Origin: Haliclona indistincta
Lineage: Eukaryota; Porifera; Demospongiae; Haplosclerida; Chalinidae
NCBI GenBank assembly: GCA_964017065.1
Contig: OZ024783.1
Span: 8,817,367 to 8,881,366, forward strand
Direction of reading: 5' to 3'
DNA: 64,000 nt
Position 1 is the first letter of the stretch; each line of letters opens with the position of its first letter. A model generated the notes under the pieces. The model had not been told where the DNA came from. It saw only the letters and a list, made by a program, of their open reading frames with translations, and ran no database searches. Both the position numbers and the translations under genes were made by a program. Positions 1 through 8,760 of this stretch are shown piece after piece.

Positions 1-2142
1 TGCAAAAGTGATAACCAAACTGTGGTATGCCTCGCACTTGGATGTTTGATATATCGGAGATAGCTTTTCGACATCACGGCAAAAATTCTCTTTGGTGATC
101 AAAGCAGTAATCTTTTCACTCACTTCAGTATCTATACATGTACAATTCATTTAGAGTGATAGGTGTTTAAAATCACTTACGTGGTTTGAACCACTTCCTT
201 TTTCTACTCTTTTTTGTTAGTCGCTTGTGCTGGCAAGATGGAAACGGTTTACCGTGGCCTCTATGCTTGTCATGGATGTGGTTCGCCAAAGAAACCCACT
301 TTGCTCTGATGACATTGCCTTTACCGCCTGGTGTAGACACAGCAGCCCAATATAGGTGGTTGATGATGCTCTTCTTCCATTCCCCTACCAGTTCGCATCC
401 TTTACGCTTTGTAAGTGTGTTGAGCTTTTTCTTGAGAGCTGCATTTAACATTCTACATTAAATTAATAGTTATAAAATACTGATAACCTACACTTTGCCA
501 TGTGCCAAATGTCATAGCGATGGTCTGTGGTAGGCATATTATCTCTCACCCACTTCGCTATTTGTGTGTGCCTGTCAGTCACGAGGGTCCCTATCTTGAA
601 TTTCTTCTTCTTTAAAAGTTTTACAGCTCTCACTAGGCCCTCCTTTTCCATGTGATAGCTTCCTTTCACCTCATTACTCTATTACAACAAAACAATGTTA
701 CCCATATTATGTACAATGCTCCACTTGTACCAACTGAACATCTAGCACAACTTTCTTCTTCAACTCCATTACAGTATAGCTTCCAAATTTAGCTGAATGC
801 CCTGGACTGTCTGCTCTACCATCACCACCAATCACGAGTGCTCTTTTTTCCTTTCTCAGTTCAGCTAGCAACTTAGCTTGTTGGCGCTCGTACACATATG
901 TAATACAGGGATGAAGGAAGATTTTCTGGTGTCTGAAAAAGGTTCGTTCTGCATATGTTGCACATCCCATAGTGTTGAGTACACGCAGAACTTTGCCAGG
1001 TAGCGCTCCAGCAAACAAAATTGAAGCCGACAACAGAATATTTCCAGCTGGCTGGTCTTTCAAATATGGCTGACTATCCCACGTAAAAACATCTGTACAA
1101 AGAGGACAATGCTGTTCAACATGAAGGAGAGTTCCAAATGTAGTTATAGATACTTTCGTCACTCGTCCACATTTACGGCAGTGCTTAAAAAGAGAGAGCA
1201 AGCTATCAGCAAATACTATGTACTTCTTCTGATCTTGAAGAGACACACATTCACTTTCCAATCTATACAATTAATAATGAATTAACGTATGTTAATAGAC
1301 TAACAATTATACTTACACATCTGATGTTTCTGTCATGTAATCTGTATCAGTTTCATCTATTTCAGTTGCTTCATTGTCTGACTCAGTGACTGTGTCAGGT
1401 TCAGGGTCTGAGTTGGATGTAGTAGGCAATAATGAGCATTGAATAGCTATATCCTTTGTCAGTACTGCATCTGTTTGAATACCTATTATAATGGCAATTA
1501 TTTTAGTACATAGTACACAATTGTAAGTATAATACCGATGTTGCAGTTTGATGGGCTACACTGAATTCCGACACTAGCACTTTCAGTAGAAACTTGATTA
1601 ATAACCTCCGACGTCTGTGGCTAAAAATGCACCCACATTTTAATAATACTATTACAATTAAATTGTATACCATATCATCATCGTCAGCAGTATTAGAAGC
1701 AGCATCCTTGGGGCATTCAGTTGTTAACATCGATTGAAGAACCTATAATTTAATAGTAAAGAAAACATTAATTTTCTACAAAATAACTTACTCTCTGTCG
1801 TTCACGTTTCTTGTATGCTTCAGACCTTCTCCTCTTGGCAGGTGGATTAATCTCTTGAGCTTTCCTCTTGCTAAACAAAGTTGGTACAGCATCTGATTTT
1901 AAGCTTGGCTTAAACTTTCCCAGCCCCAGTGACTGTGCAAGTAGCTGATCAGTAGAAAAGCATGATTGTTCAAAGTGCTTGCTGCAAAGAACGGAGTGAT
2001 CTGTTGGCTCCCACTTATCCCGGTGCCTTTTAACCTGGTCTGCCCATTTCTTCCTCATCACTTTGTCTTTAGGAAACTGAAAAAGACTCACACCATCACT
2101 GTTTGTATTGCTGCAGCCAGCTGCAACACAGGTCCTGACCAT
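1..2142 (-). CDS. THAP-domain DDE transposase, Kolobok-like, 8 visible exons, 3' end beyond window
   Basis: Exons read from the minus strand: 2142-1792, 1742-1671, 1620-1536, 1482-1317, 1262-725, 678-492, 438-181 and 131 to beyond base 1. Every junction is GT-AG and every phase agrees, with no stop. The start is the ATG at 2142, directly before the THAP zinc finger: C5, C10, C53, H56, then AVPTLF at about residues 86-91. An acidic linker follows. Exon 5 carries two CxxC pairs (HCRKC, HCPLC) and a GGDGRADSPG motif that probably holds the first catalytic Asp. Exon 6 has VTDRH (second Asp), and later blocks include KRKGCE and TSKCEAYH. The layout matches THAP-bearing cut-and-paste transposases of the Kolobok type, which excise and insert at TTAA; the family name comes from remembered motifs. 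P-element-like or ISL2EU-like THAP transposases are alternatives. The gene could be an active element or a domesticated copy. Confidence 0.8.
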
Positions 2143-2357
2143 AGTTGTAATAGTGGTCAACCACGCTGTTCCCGCATCTACGTCACGAATAGCCACGCCC
2201 GCTTAATTGCGCGTGGGCGTACATACGTTTTTTAGCTTGCTATAACTCTGGAACCGTTTAAGCTAGCATGCTAAAACTTGTTTTACGTTGTCTAAGCACT
2301 ATTATCTATTGATAAATGCAATAAAACACAAAACAAAAAAACCATGTCAGTTACCCT
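1..2357 (-). mobile_element. Kolobok-like DNA transposon, right-hand end at TTAA 2358-2361
   Basis: Bases 2362 onward match copy 2 from about 46326, but the match stops abruptly at a TTAA (2358-2361). Copy 2 reads TTTAG there. The THAP gene lies just to the left. A boundary at TTAA fits Kolobok/piggyBac target choice. The other end is outside the window, so terminal repeats cannot be compared. Bases 2143-2357 are 5' noncoding sequence. Confidence 0.55.
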
Positions 2358-2361
2358 TTAA

Positions 2362-2616
2362 CTGTACGTTCTCTGTCCTGTTCTCTCTGATTAGCCAGTC
2401 TCTCCTCCGTCTGCTCAGGTGTTTCTTTGGCAGCTTGAGCCTCTCTATGTTGTCTATCCATGGCTTTTTGCTTAGCCAGCCTTTTCTTTCTCTGCTGAGG
2501 TGTTTCTTCAGATCTAGCTTTAGCTGTACACTCTCTGCCCTGGTCTCTCTTCCTTGCCAGGTAACAATTCTTTTACTTGTCATCCTCTTTGCAGTTCACT
2601 AAAATTATAACTAAAC
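2362..2616 (-). repeat. LINE-derived fragment, basic/Gln-rich reading frame
   Basis: This stretch matches 46326-46575. The minus strand encodes short Lys/Arg/Gln-rich segments (KKHLSRRRRDWLIREN type), resembling an ORF1-like region of the LINE relics that cover 44-46.6 kb. There is no intact gene. The next bases are the target of the 2617 insertion. Confidence 0.4.
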
Positions 2617-3292
2617 CAGGGGGTCCCACAAAAAAAAGTTTCCGACACCAGGCCCAAAAGTGGGTGGGTGGGTCAGAGGTAAATTTTCAAAAAAGGTCAC
2701 TTTGTGTAAAATTTAGCCATGACATAAATTGCACTTTAAAGTTATTTTGAACTGTTTTAAAGCAGGTTTTTACTAACTATACGTGTACCACCTAGCTACT
2801 GCTTGTTATGAACATGTTTGTAACCAAAAATTATGAAAAAAAGCAGAACAAGAGATCAAGAGACTATAACATAGATTGTAGATTCACTCACAGTATGCAA
2901 TTTGCATACAATAATAATAATAATCAACAATGATAAGCAACAGATAAGTTACTAGAGTGTTTAAAATTGTCGGTGAACTATGCAACTATGCTAGAAATTG
3001 TCGGTGCCGCTTGCTACGCTTGTGCTCAGCTTGGTGGTACGTGCCGAGTCCGGTGAGCTCGAATCCACACTCGCAATGCTTCCGCTTCCTGGATCCGCTA
3101 CTGTAATCTGTTCGTCACTCGCGATCGACGATCTTCGTGGAGGGGCGTGTACCATCAATTATAATGAATTTCAATAGACCAATATTTATGAATATCATTA
3201 CATGACGTAATATGACGCAGTGGGTGGGTGGGTAGAGAAGCAATGTAAAAAACCAGCCTGGTGTCATAGATTTTAGCTTCTGGGACCCCCCG
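2617..3292. mobile_element. hAT-like MITE, 676 bp, 7-8 bp target-site duplication
   Basis: The ends are CAGGGGGTCCCA and, on the opposite strand, CGGGGGGTCCCA, and both continue into a shared GACACCAGG block. It is flanked by ACTAAAC at 2610-2616 and 3293-3299; extending to 8 bp adds one mismatch. The uninterrupted site is present in copy 2 at about 46575-46590. CAGGG termini with about 8-bp duplications are typical of hAT. There is no coding capacity; a GC-rich internal part lies at 3000-3140. Confidence 0.75.
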
Positions 3293-3801
3293 ACTAAACA
3301 AACATTTCAAAGCCTCTGGTTCAGCTTAACCACTTACCGACTTGATCCTGGTAGATACTTCTCACGTCCTTTTATTCCTGGTTTCCGATTCCACTTAAGG
3401 CCTTGGCACACTGCCCAGCTGGTTGGGAAGTGTGCCCTGGGCGTGTCAGACCCACCGAGGCTCCGCCCAGGGGATTACCCCGCCACACCTCTTCCGGCGG
3501 GCGGAGTCCTGTAGGCGGAGCCTCGAAGTGCCCAAGCCCATACGGTTCTGTCTACCGGCTTTCTCAGGCTCAGGTTTCTTGATCTAGATATTTCGTTACC
3601 CTCCTGTCACGATTTGTGCCCAGGCATGCAGTGTACCTCCCCATTGCATCAAAGACTCCACCCCGGGGGGGTCTAGAGAGTACACATAATAGTAATATTA
3701 TTATGATCCGCGAAGAAATAGGGATTAGCATTATACCAAGGAAAACCTTCAGTTTGACAAAAACTTCATACAATAGCAAACCCCATGATAAAGTTACAGA
3801 G

Positions 3802-4695
3802 TCAGCACAACAGTTCGGAGACTGATGCCAGCGTTTCTCTTGGAGTCTGGACATAGATCTGGAAAGCCTCGGACTCCCATCGCCCCAGCATCTTAATCAT
3901 GAAGGCCGGTATTCCCGCCCGGGCTGCTGCGGTTGCTGCTCCGATACGGAAGCTGTGGCCGGAGTAGGCTGTGTCGTCGACGCCCGCCTCCTTCAGTGCG
4001 CTCTTTACCTCTTTCACGAATCTTTCTCTGGAAAGAGGGGTTCCATTGGCGAGAACAAACAGCGGGCCGGCCGGTGGAGGGCGCCGTGCGAGGTAGTTCA
4101 CCATTGCAGTCACCGGGCAGAGAGGAGCTGGAGCCTTCACAATAAATATGCAGACTCCCTTTCCGGCCTGATCGGTCTTGGAGCGGCGAAGCCAGATACG
4201 GCACAAAGAGGGGGAACAGTGGGAATCAACCATGACTTCCGAGGAGATAATGGGAGCTGACTCCGCCTTGCCTGAGTGGGTGAATTCTCCTGACCTCATG
4301 AAGCCGAAGTAACCGAGGCAGCAGGCAGCCCACAGCATTCGAGCTTCAAGCTCTCTGTCCACCCACTTGCTCCAAACTGCTTGCAACTTCCGCATGATGT
4401 CGCTTGTCACTGGGAGCCGGTTGCGTTTGTTTCCCGGCACCTGGCTCCGGGAGATACCCTTCAACACGTACTGGAGCCTTGGCCATTCTGACCTCTGGGG
4501 TGGGGGTAAGCCTGCTGACACTTGAAAGTGGCGAAGCGCTGCTAGGTAGGAAGTGATAGAACTAGGTTGGAGACCTTGGCTAGCCAAGAAAGCTGCGAAC
4601 AAGCACACAGAACATTCCGACAGAGGGAGAGGAGGGAGATGGTATAATTTACAGAATGATAAGTATCTTCGCTGAGCTGAGGAGTAGGAGCTCAT
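3802..4695 (-). CDS. Tyrosine recombinase (phage-integrase family) of DIRS element
   Basis: 297 aa, catalysing integration of the element's circular DNA. The catalytic set is visible: Arg at about 134 (FMRSGEFT), His-x-x-Arg at about 247-250 (GHSFRIGAA), Trp at about 273 (LGRWES) and the nucleophile Tyr at about 281 (FQIYVQTP). The N-terminal 80 residues resemble a SAM-like core-binding domain. The ATG at 4695 overlaps the stop of the RT-RNase H frame (ATGA), suggesting coupled translation. There are no internal stops. Confidence 0.9.
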   Translation of the reverse strand: MSSYSSAQRRYLSFCKLYHLPPLPLSECSVCLFAAFLASQGLQPSSITSYLAALRHFQVSAGLPPPQRSEWPRLQYVLKGISRSQVPGNKRNRLPVTSDIMRKLQAVWSKWVDRELEARMLWAACCLGYFGFMRSGEFTHSGKAESAPIISSEVMVDSHCSPSLCRIWLRRSKTDQAGKGVCIFIVKAPAPLCPVTAMVNYLARRPPPAGPLFVLANGTPLSRERFVKEVKSALKEAGVDDTAYSGHSFRIGAATAAARAGIPAFMIKMLGRWESEAFQIYVQTPRETLASVSELLC

Positions 4696-6470
4696 TGTCT
4701 TCTTGGCGATGCCTCCTGCAAAATATTCGCAAACAAGATCCCCCAGTTTGGAGATGTCCAGGTTAGGGACCTGTCCGTGAGCAGTTGGCGCAGTGAGTGG
4801 GAAATTGGGGTAGGAGAGGGGCTGGCCTGGGGGTGGAGAGAGCGAAACCGGTTAGCTCTGTTTCTAGAGATCGCGTCCGCTGCTTCATTGCCAACACCTT
4901 TCACATGCCGCGCACTGTGCTCGAAGTTAAACGCGGCCTCCAGAAAGAACAGGCAGCTCAGGAGGTGGGATAGGTCCGAGTCCTTTGTTGAGTTGGAAGC
5001 CAGGACCAGGACCACGGCCATGTTGTCGGACCGAAATCTGACATGGCAACCTGACCACTGTTTGCCCCATACGGCGGCGCTTGCCACGATGGGCACCAGC
5101 TCTTTCACAGCTATGTTGACGCCACTCCAGGCCACAGGCCAGTCCAGCTGGAACCACAACGGGGAGGCGTCCACGTACGCTCCACAGCCCCAGGTGCCCG
5201 ATGCGTCCGATGTGACTGTCACTGAGGGAGGGCGGGTTTGACCTGGAATAAAACTGATGCCGTTCCAGTTTGGGGCGAGTAAGGCCCACCAGGCGATATC
5301 TTCCCTGCAGCCTGCTGTGATGCGGACTCTTTCAGTCTGCCTGCGTGTCACATCAATGAGGTGGCGTGTGAAGATACGTCCTTGAGGGATCACTGTTGAA
5401 GCATGGTTTAGGAGCCCCACCAGTGACTGCACCTGGCGAACTGTGGCATTGCGCCTGGTGGAAAACCATGCTAGCCGCTGCCTTAGCTTCAATAGTTTAC
5501 TTGGGGGCAGGCGCAGTTCCATACGGACTGTGTCTATGGTGATTCCCAGAAAGGTGAGGGTCGTTGCCGGTCCTTCCACCTTTGCTGGGGCCGCTGGGAG
5601 CCCCAAGCGGTCACACAACCTGACTGCCAGTTGCAGCTGGTGGGCGATGTCAGGAGACTCCGGGGGACCCCAGAATAAGAAGTCATCCAGGTAGTGCAGG
5701 AGATTGGGGATGCCCTCACAGATCATGGCCCAGGCCAACGTGTCGGCCACTGCTGAGAACAGAATTGGGGCTGATGATAGTCCAAAGGGGAGGGCCCGAT
5801 CCGCGAAGGTTGAGCCTAGCCAGTGGATCCCCAATAAGTGTTGGTCCGCGGGATGTACCGGGACGTGTCTATACGCACTTTGAAGGTCCAGCTTGGCGAG
5901 TAGGGCTCCTCGACCGCAGGGGAGTATTTTTGACACAGCCTCCGGGACTGACGTGTATCGCAGTGAGCAGAGTTCCGCCGGTATTGCCTGGTTTACGCTC
6001 GCTCCCCGAGGCGAGGACAGATCAACGATTAGCCGGAACTTCCCCGGTTGGCTCTGTTTCGGGATCAGACCGATTGGGTTGCACCTCATCAGCGGGCGTG
6101 CATCTGCTTTTACCTCCTGCAATCTTCCTAGCTCTACTTCGCCCCGAATGTACTTTGAGACCTGAGCTGAGTTAGCGCGGACTGAAGGGAAGTTGCCTGG
6201 GGGGGTGCGGAGGGGCGCTGACGGGTCGGCGCCTATTCGAAAACCCGCCGAGAGGCCCCTTCTGATGAAGGCTGCGAACCGTTGGTCTGGATGAACTGCT
6301 AGGTAGCGTTCCCACTCGAGGGTAGGGAGGTGAAGGGTAGAAGTTAGGGGTAGTCTTATCCTCGGGGGGGCTACGGCCTCCAACGCTAGGAGTGAGGCTG
6401 TGAGTACTTGTTCGTTGCCATGGATGCCGGCTCCACCTACGGAAAACAGGGCGGGGTAAGGCGTGTACAC
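4692..6470 (-). CDS. Reverse transcriptase-RNase H polyprotein of DIRS element
   Basis: About 592 aa counted from a GTG at 6470; the frame stays open upstream to about 6510, so the true start or splice entry is unresolved. RT blocks run from about residue 130: FRLIVDLSSP, LLAKLDLQSAYRHV, LPFGLSSAP and the active site YLDD at about 260-263. RNase H follows, with VTSDASG, an IAVKEL glutamate, FRSDNMAV and GNEAADAISR supplying the acidic residues. No protease or methyltransferase is seen. It overlaps the recombinase frame by 4 nt. Product: copies element RNA into DNA. Confidence 0.9.
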   Translation of the reverse strand: MYTPYPALFSVGGAGIHGNEQVLTASLLALEAVAPPRIRLPLTSTLHLPTLEWERYLAVHPDQRFAAFIRRGLSAGFRIGADPSAPLRTPPGNFPSVRANSAQVSKYIRGEVELGRLQEVKADARPLMRCNPIGLIPKQSQPGKFRLIVDLSSPRGASVNQAIPAELCSLRYTSVPEAVSKILPCGRGALLAKLDLQSAYRHVPVHPADQHLLGIHWLGSTFADRALPFGLSSAPILFSAVADTLAWAMICEGIPNLLHYLDDFLFWGPPESPDIAHQLQLAVRLCDRLGLPAAPAKVEGPATTLTFLGITIDTVRMELRLPPSKLLKLRQRLAWFSTRRNATVRQVQSLVGLLNHASTVIPQGRIFTRHLIDVTRRQTERVRITAGCREDIAWWALLAPNWNGISFIPGQTRPPSVTVTSDASGTWGCGAYVDASPLWFQLDWPVAWSGVNIAVKELVPIVASAAVWGKQWSGCHVRFRSDNMAVVLVLASNSTKDSDLSHLLSCLFFLEAAFNFEHSARHVKGVGNEAADAISRNRANRFRSLHPQASPSPTPISHSLRQLLTDRSLTWTSPNWGILFANILQEASPRRQ

Positions 6471-6826
6471 GTGATCTGCGTGTCTAAGTACTGGTCTGGT
6501 ATAGACTAGATATCAATGACAACACTCGTTCTAGGTAAGCTAGTATTGTGCGACAGTTTCTCCTGGTATGCCAGTAACTAGCTGGTGCGAGCTGATACGC
6601 ACATCATTGCACAGAGATTATATCCAAGACATAGATTACATGATGATGAGGGATCGGTCAACACCGATCCAGCGAGTATATAAATGAACATGACTGAACT
6701 TAAGCTGCGGCTTTTGCATGAGGAGCTGAGCCCACAGCATTAGCTCACATGAATGCTGGGGGGGTAAGCAATTTGGTTACATGAAATGATCGATAAATGT
6801 GATGATAGAGAGTTGAGGGGGACAGT
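6471..6826. other. Spacer between gag and RT frames of DIRS element
   Basis: No sizeable frame. It contains a short palindrome (GGATCGGTCAACACCGATCC, 6651-6670) and TATATAAAT at about 6678, either of which could be an internal promoter or RNA signal. How the RT frame is expressed is not evident. Confidence 0.35.
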
Positions 6827-8146
6827 TCACTGCTCCTGGTGCCCATCTTGCTGGCGCCCTTTCTTGGGTAGTTCCCGCGAGTCCCCAGCTCTTCCCTTTC
6901 CTTTTGATTCCGGTGCGGTTGCGCAGTTCCAGGCTCCATGCCCCGGGCGATTGCACAAGAAACAAGAGTGTTGGTAGCGGCAGGGGTCAGCCGTGCAGGC
7001 GTTCCTGTTGAAGTTCCTGCAGACCTCCGCTGACCTGTAAGGGTGTGCCCTGTACTTCCCATGGCCCTGGTTCTTGTTAATTGGAGGGGAGGATACCACC
7101 GGCTTCGGCGGGTCTTTCACCGGATTCAAAGCGCACTCCTGGGATGAGTGATCAGCGCCCTGGCAGAACGAACAGTGCAGCCGTCTGGTAGTACACTCCG
7201 GCTGTGGGGCGAGCACTGTAGCTGACAGCAGGGAGGCGTTCACCTCCTTCCAAGGGACTGCTGCCCCACCCGCCATCTGTTGGCGGAAGCTCTGGTCGTA
7301 GGTTATCCAGCCCAAACCTCCATGTCGCTGAGCCAGCTGGATCACGATTTGAGCGTATGCTACGAGATCCCGAGTTGGTTCAGACGTAGTCTTCGCCGCG
7401 ATGAATGAGAGGAAGGTGAAAACCCAAGTGAGAGGGTTGTTGATCTCCCTCAGCTTTAGCCCCGATATGTGCGCCGGCATAGCGGCAGCCGGAATATGAC
7501 CCAGCTCTTGCAGTCTCGTCAGCAGTGCTGCGTTGTCTGGCAGCAGTTCCTTGAGATCAAAATTCGCGTCCGATCTTATCTTCTCTAGCGCCTTGGCTGG
7601 GATTGGGGGGAGTGCTGGGGAGTAGAGGAGGGGCTTCAACTTCGCCACGGTTGCCGGCGGTGTCACTGCACAGGGGGCAGATGCCAGGATGGATGCCAGC
7701 GATGGAATTGAGGGGACAGGGGTGGCAGGGGCTGTCGAGGAAGACGGAACCGCGGGGGGTGGATGTCCTGTCGGTGGGAGTAGGGGGATGGTGGCTAGAG
7801 CCGCGGAACTCAGGGGGCTTGCCATGCTAAGGGTGGGAGTTGTTCCCTTTGAGGTTCCTGCATAGGAAGCACAGAGAATGACATGTGGTGGGATCCTTAG
7901 CTCGCCCGGGGGCGGGAAGCGGCCCACCGGAGTGGGTTGATGCGGGCTGACCGCTGCGGGCGGCTGCTCCTGCAAGATGGGCCCCGGCTCCCGGAGGAGA
8001 GGACAGAGGAGAAAAGACAAGGTTTTTAGAGTGGAAGGGAGTCTTGAGAGAAGAGAGAGGGGGGGACGAGAGAGGGGAGACGAGAGAGAGGGAGAGGAGA
8101 GAGAGAGAGGGGATAGCCTGGGTCCATCCTGCGGGGGGGGTTGCAT
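6827..8146 (-). CDS. Gag-like nucleic-acid-binding protein of DIRS element
   Basis: 439 aa with a genuine ATG at 8146. The N-terminal third is Pro/Ser/Leu-rich and partly encoded by a pyrimidine-rich tract. The C-terminal part has a CCHC knuckle (CSFCQGADHSSQEC), then a Cys/His cluster (CRNFNRNACTADPCRYQHSC) and a second CCHC knuckle (CFLCNRPGHGAWNC). This arrangement is typical of DIRS-type Gag. The tail is basic. The same plan recurs, degraded, at 56.9-58.2 kb. Confidence 0.8.
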   Translation of the reverse strand: MQPPPQDGPRLSPLSLSSPSLSSPLSRPPLSLLSRLPSTLKTLSFLLCPLLREPGPILQEQPPAAVSPHQPTPVGRFPPPGELRIPPHVILCASYAGTSKGTTPTLSMASPLSSAALATIPLLPPTGHPPPAVPSSSTAPATPVPSIPSLASILASAPCAVTPPATVAKLKPLLYSPALPPIPAKALEKIRSDANFDLKELLPDNAALLTRLQELGHIPAAAMPAHISGLKLREINNPLTWVFTFLSFIAAKTTSEPTRDLVAYAQIVIQLAQRHGGLGWITYDQSFRQQMAGGAAVPWKEVNASLLSATVLAPQPECTTRRLHCSFCQGADHSSQECALNPVKDPPKPVVSSPPINKNQGHGKYRAHPYRSAEVCRNFNRNACTADPCRYQHSCFLCNRPGHGAWNCATAPESKGKGRAGDSRELPKKGRQQDGHQEQ

Positions 8147-8277
8147 GGGGAAGCGTGACGCGCTGGCTTTCTAGTGTTGATGCCTCGCGTGAGTGGCGCT
8201 GTCAGATACTCGACGGGGGTGACAGTTGCCCCCCACCACGCGGTCGCGAGGGCGACTGCTGGCAAGCTCGACTAACG

Positions 8278-8550
8278 CTAGATCTGTGAGTGCATATACG
8301 TGTAAGTGTGTCTCATACCTGTGGCTGGAGTCGGCGGGGGTGGTGGTGTGGGTAGCGGCGGCGGTGGTGGCGGCACCCTAGCCATGGCCGCCACCAGTTC
8401 TTCCTGGACCGCCGCTCGGATGGCTGCAACGATGGTTTCGCTCGGGAGAGTCGTGATGGGGGTTGACGAGGTGGTTGGAACAAGCGGCAGCGGTACGTCG
8501 CGCGACGGCCCTGGGGCGTCGGTGGGGGGCCCGCTCTTGGATTTTGACAT
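8278..8550 (-). CDS. Short proline-rich ORF upstream of DIRS gag
   Basis: It starts at the ATG at 8550 (MSKSKSGPP). Pro/Thr/Ser-rich, with a short helix-like EETIVAAIRAAVQEELVAAM-type stretch and polyproline. A possible splice donor (CAG|GTATGA) lies at 8319, but the acceptors I tried in the pyrimidine tract near 8042 and 8131 do not restore the gag frame. It may be a leader exon of gag or a small separate protein. Confidence 0.4.
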   Translation of the reverse strand: MSKSKSGPPTDAPGPSRDVPLPLVPTTSSTPITTLPSETIVAAIRAAVQEELVAAMARVPPPPPPLPTPPPPPTPATGMRHTYTYMHSQI

Positions 8551-8760
8551 CGATGGAGTAGATTTCACGGTAGAGACACGAGTAGACAAGAGACACGAAG
8601 GATCCCCAACTGACTCTGAGGTCAAGCCAATGCACTGACTTGCCTCGTGCTAGTCTACTGCGCATGAGTGAGCCCCCCGGCGGGCTTGCACGCCGCCGGG
8701 GCCCTGCGCCAGGATCAATCTTGTGGTTAACCTTATTTAAAGCCATGCTCTAAATATCAT

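Larger units (their letters stand above)
3326..8760 (-). mobile_element. DIRS-order tyrosine-recombinase retrotransposon, 5.4 kb, nearly intact
   Basis: It encodes gag, RT-RNase H and a tyrosine recombinase on the minus strand. Empty sites at 44211-44240 and 46596-46625 place the insertion between TCAGC (3325) and AGCACAAG (8761), with no target-site duplication, as expected for recombinase-mediated integration. The termini share an inverted motif: TTAACCAC then TTGATCCTGG at 3326-3353, and its complement near 8712-8730. No methyltransferase domain is seen, unlike many DIRS elements, so PAT/Ngaro-type placement is possible. It is GC-rich compared with its surroundings. The 3' noncoding part has a 12-nt inverted repeat at 3456-3467 and 3514-3525. 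Confidence 0.85.

Noticed and set aside
3345..3360. Resemblance of TTGATCCTGGTAG to the 5' end of 18S rRNA
   Set aside because: Only about 10 nt match and the copy lies at a DIRS terminus; no rRNA follows.
8026..8289. Arg/Glu-rich plus-strand and Leu/Ser/Pro-rich alternative frames
   Set aside because: They arise from the purine/pyrimidine tract of the DIRS leader and gag start.
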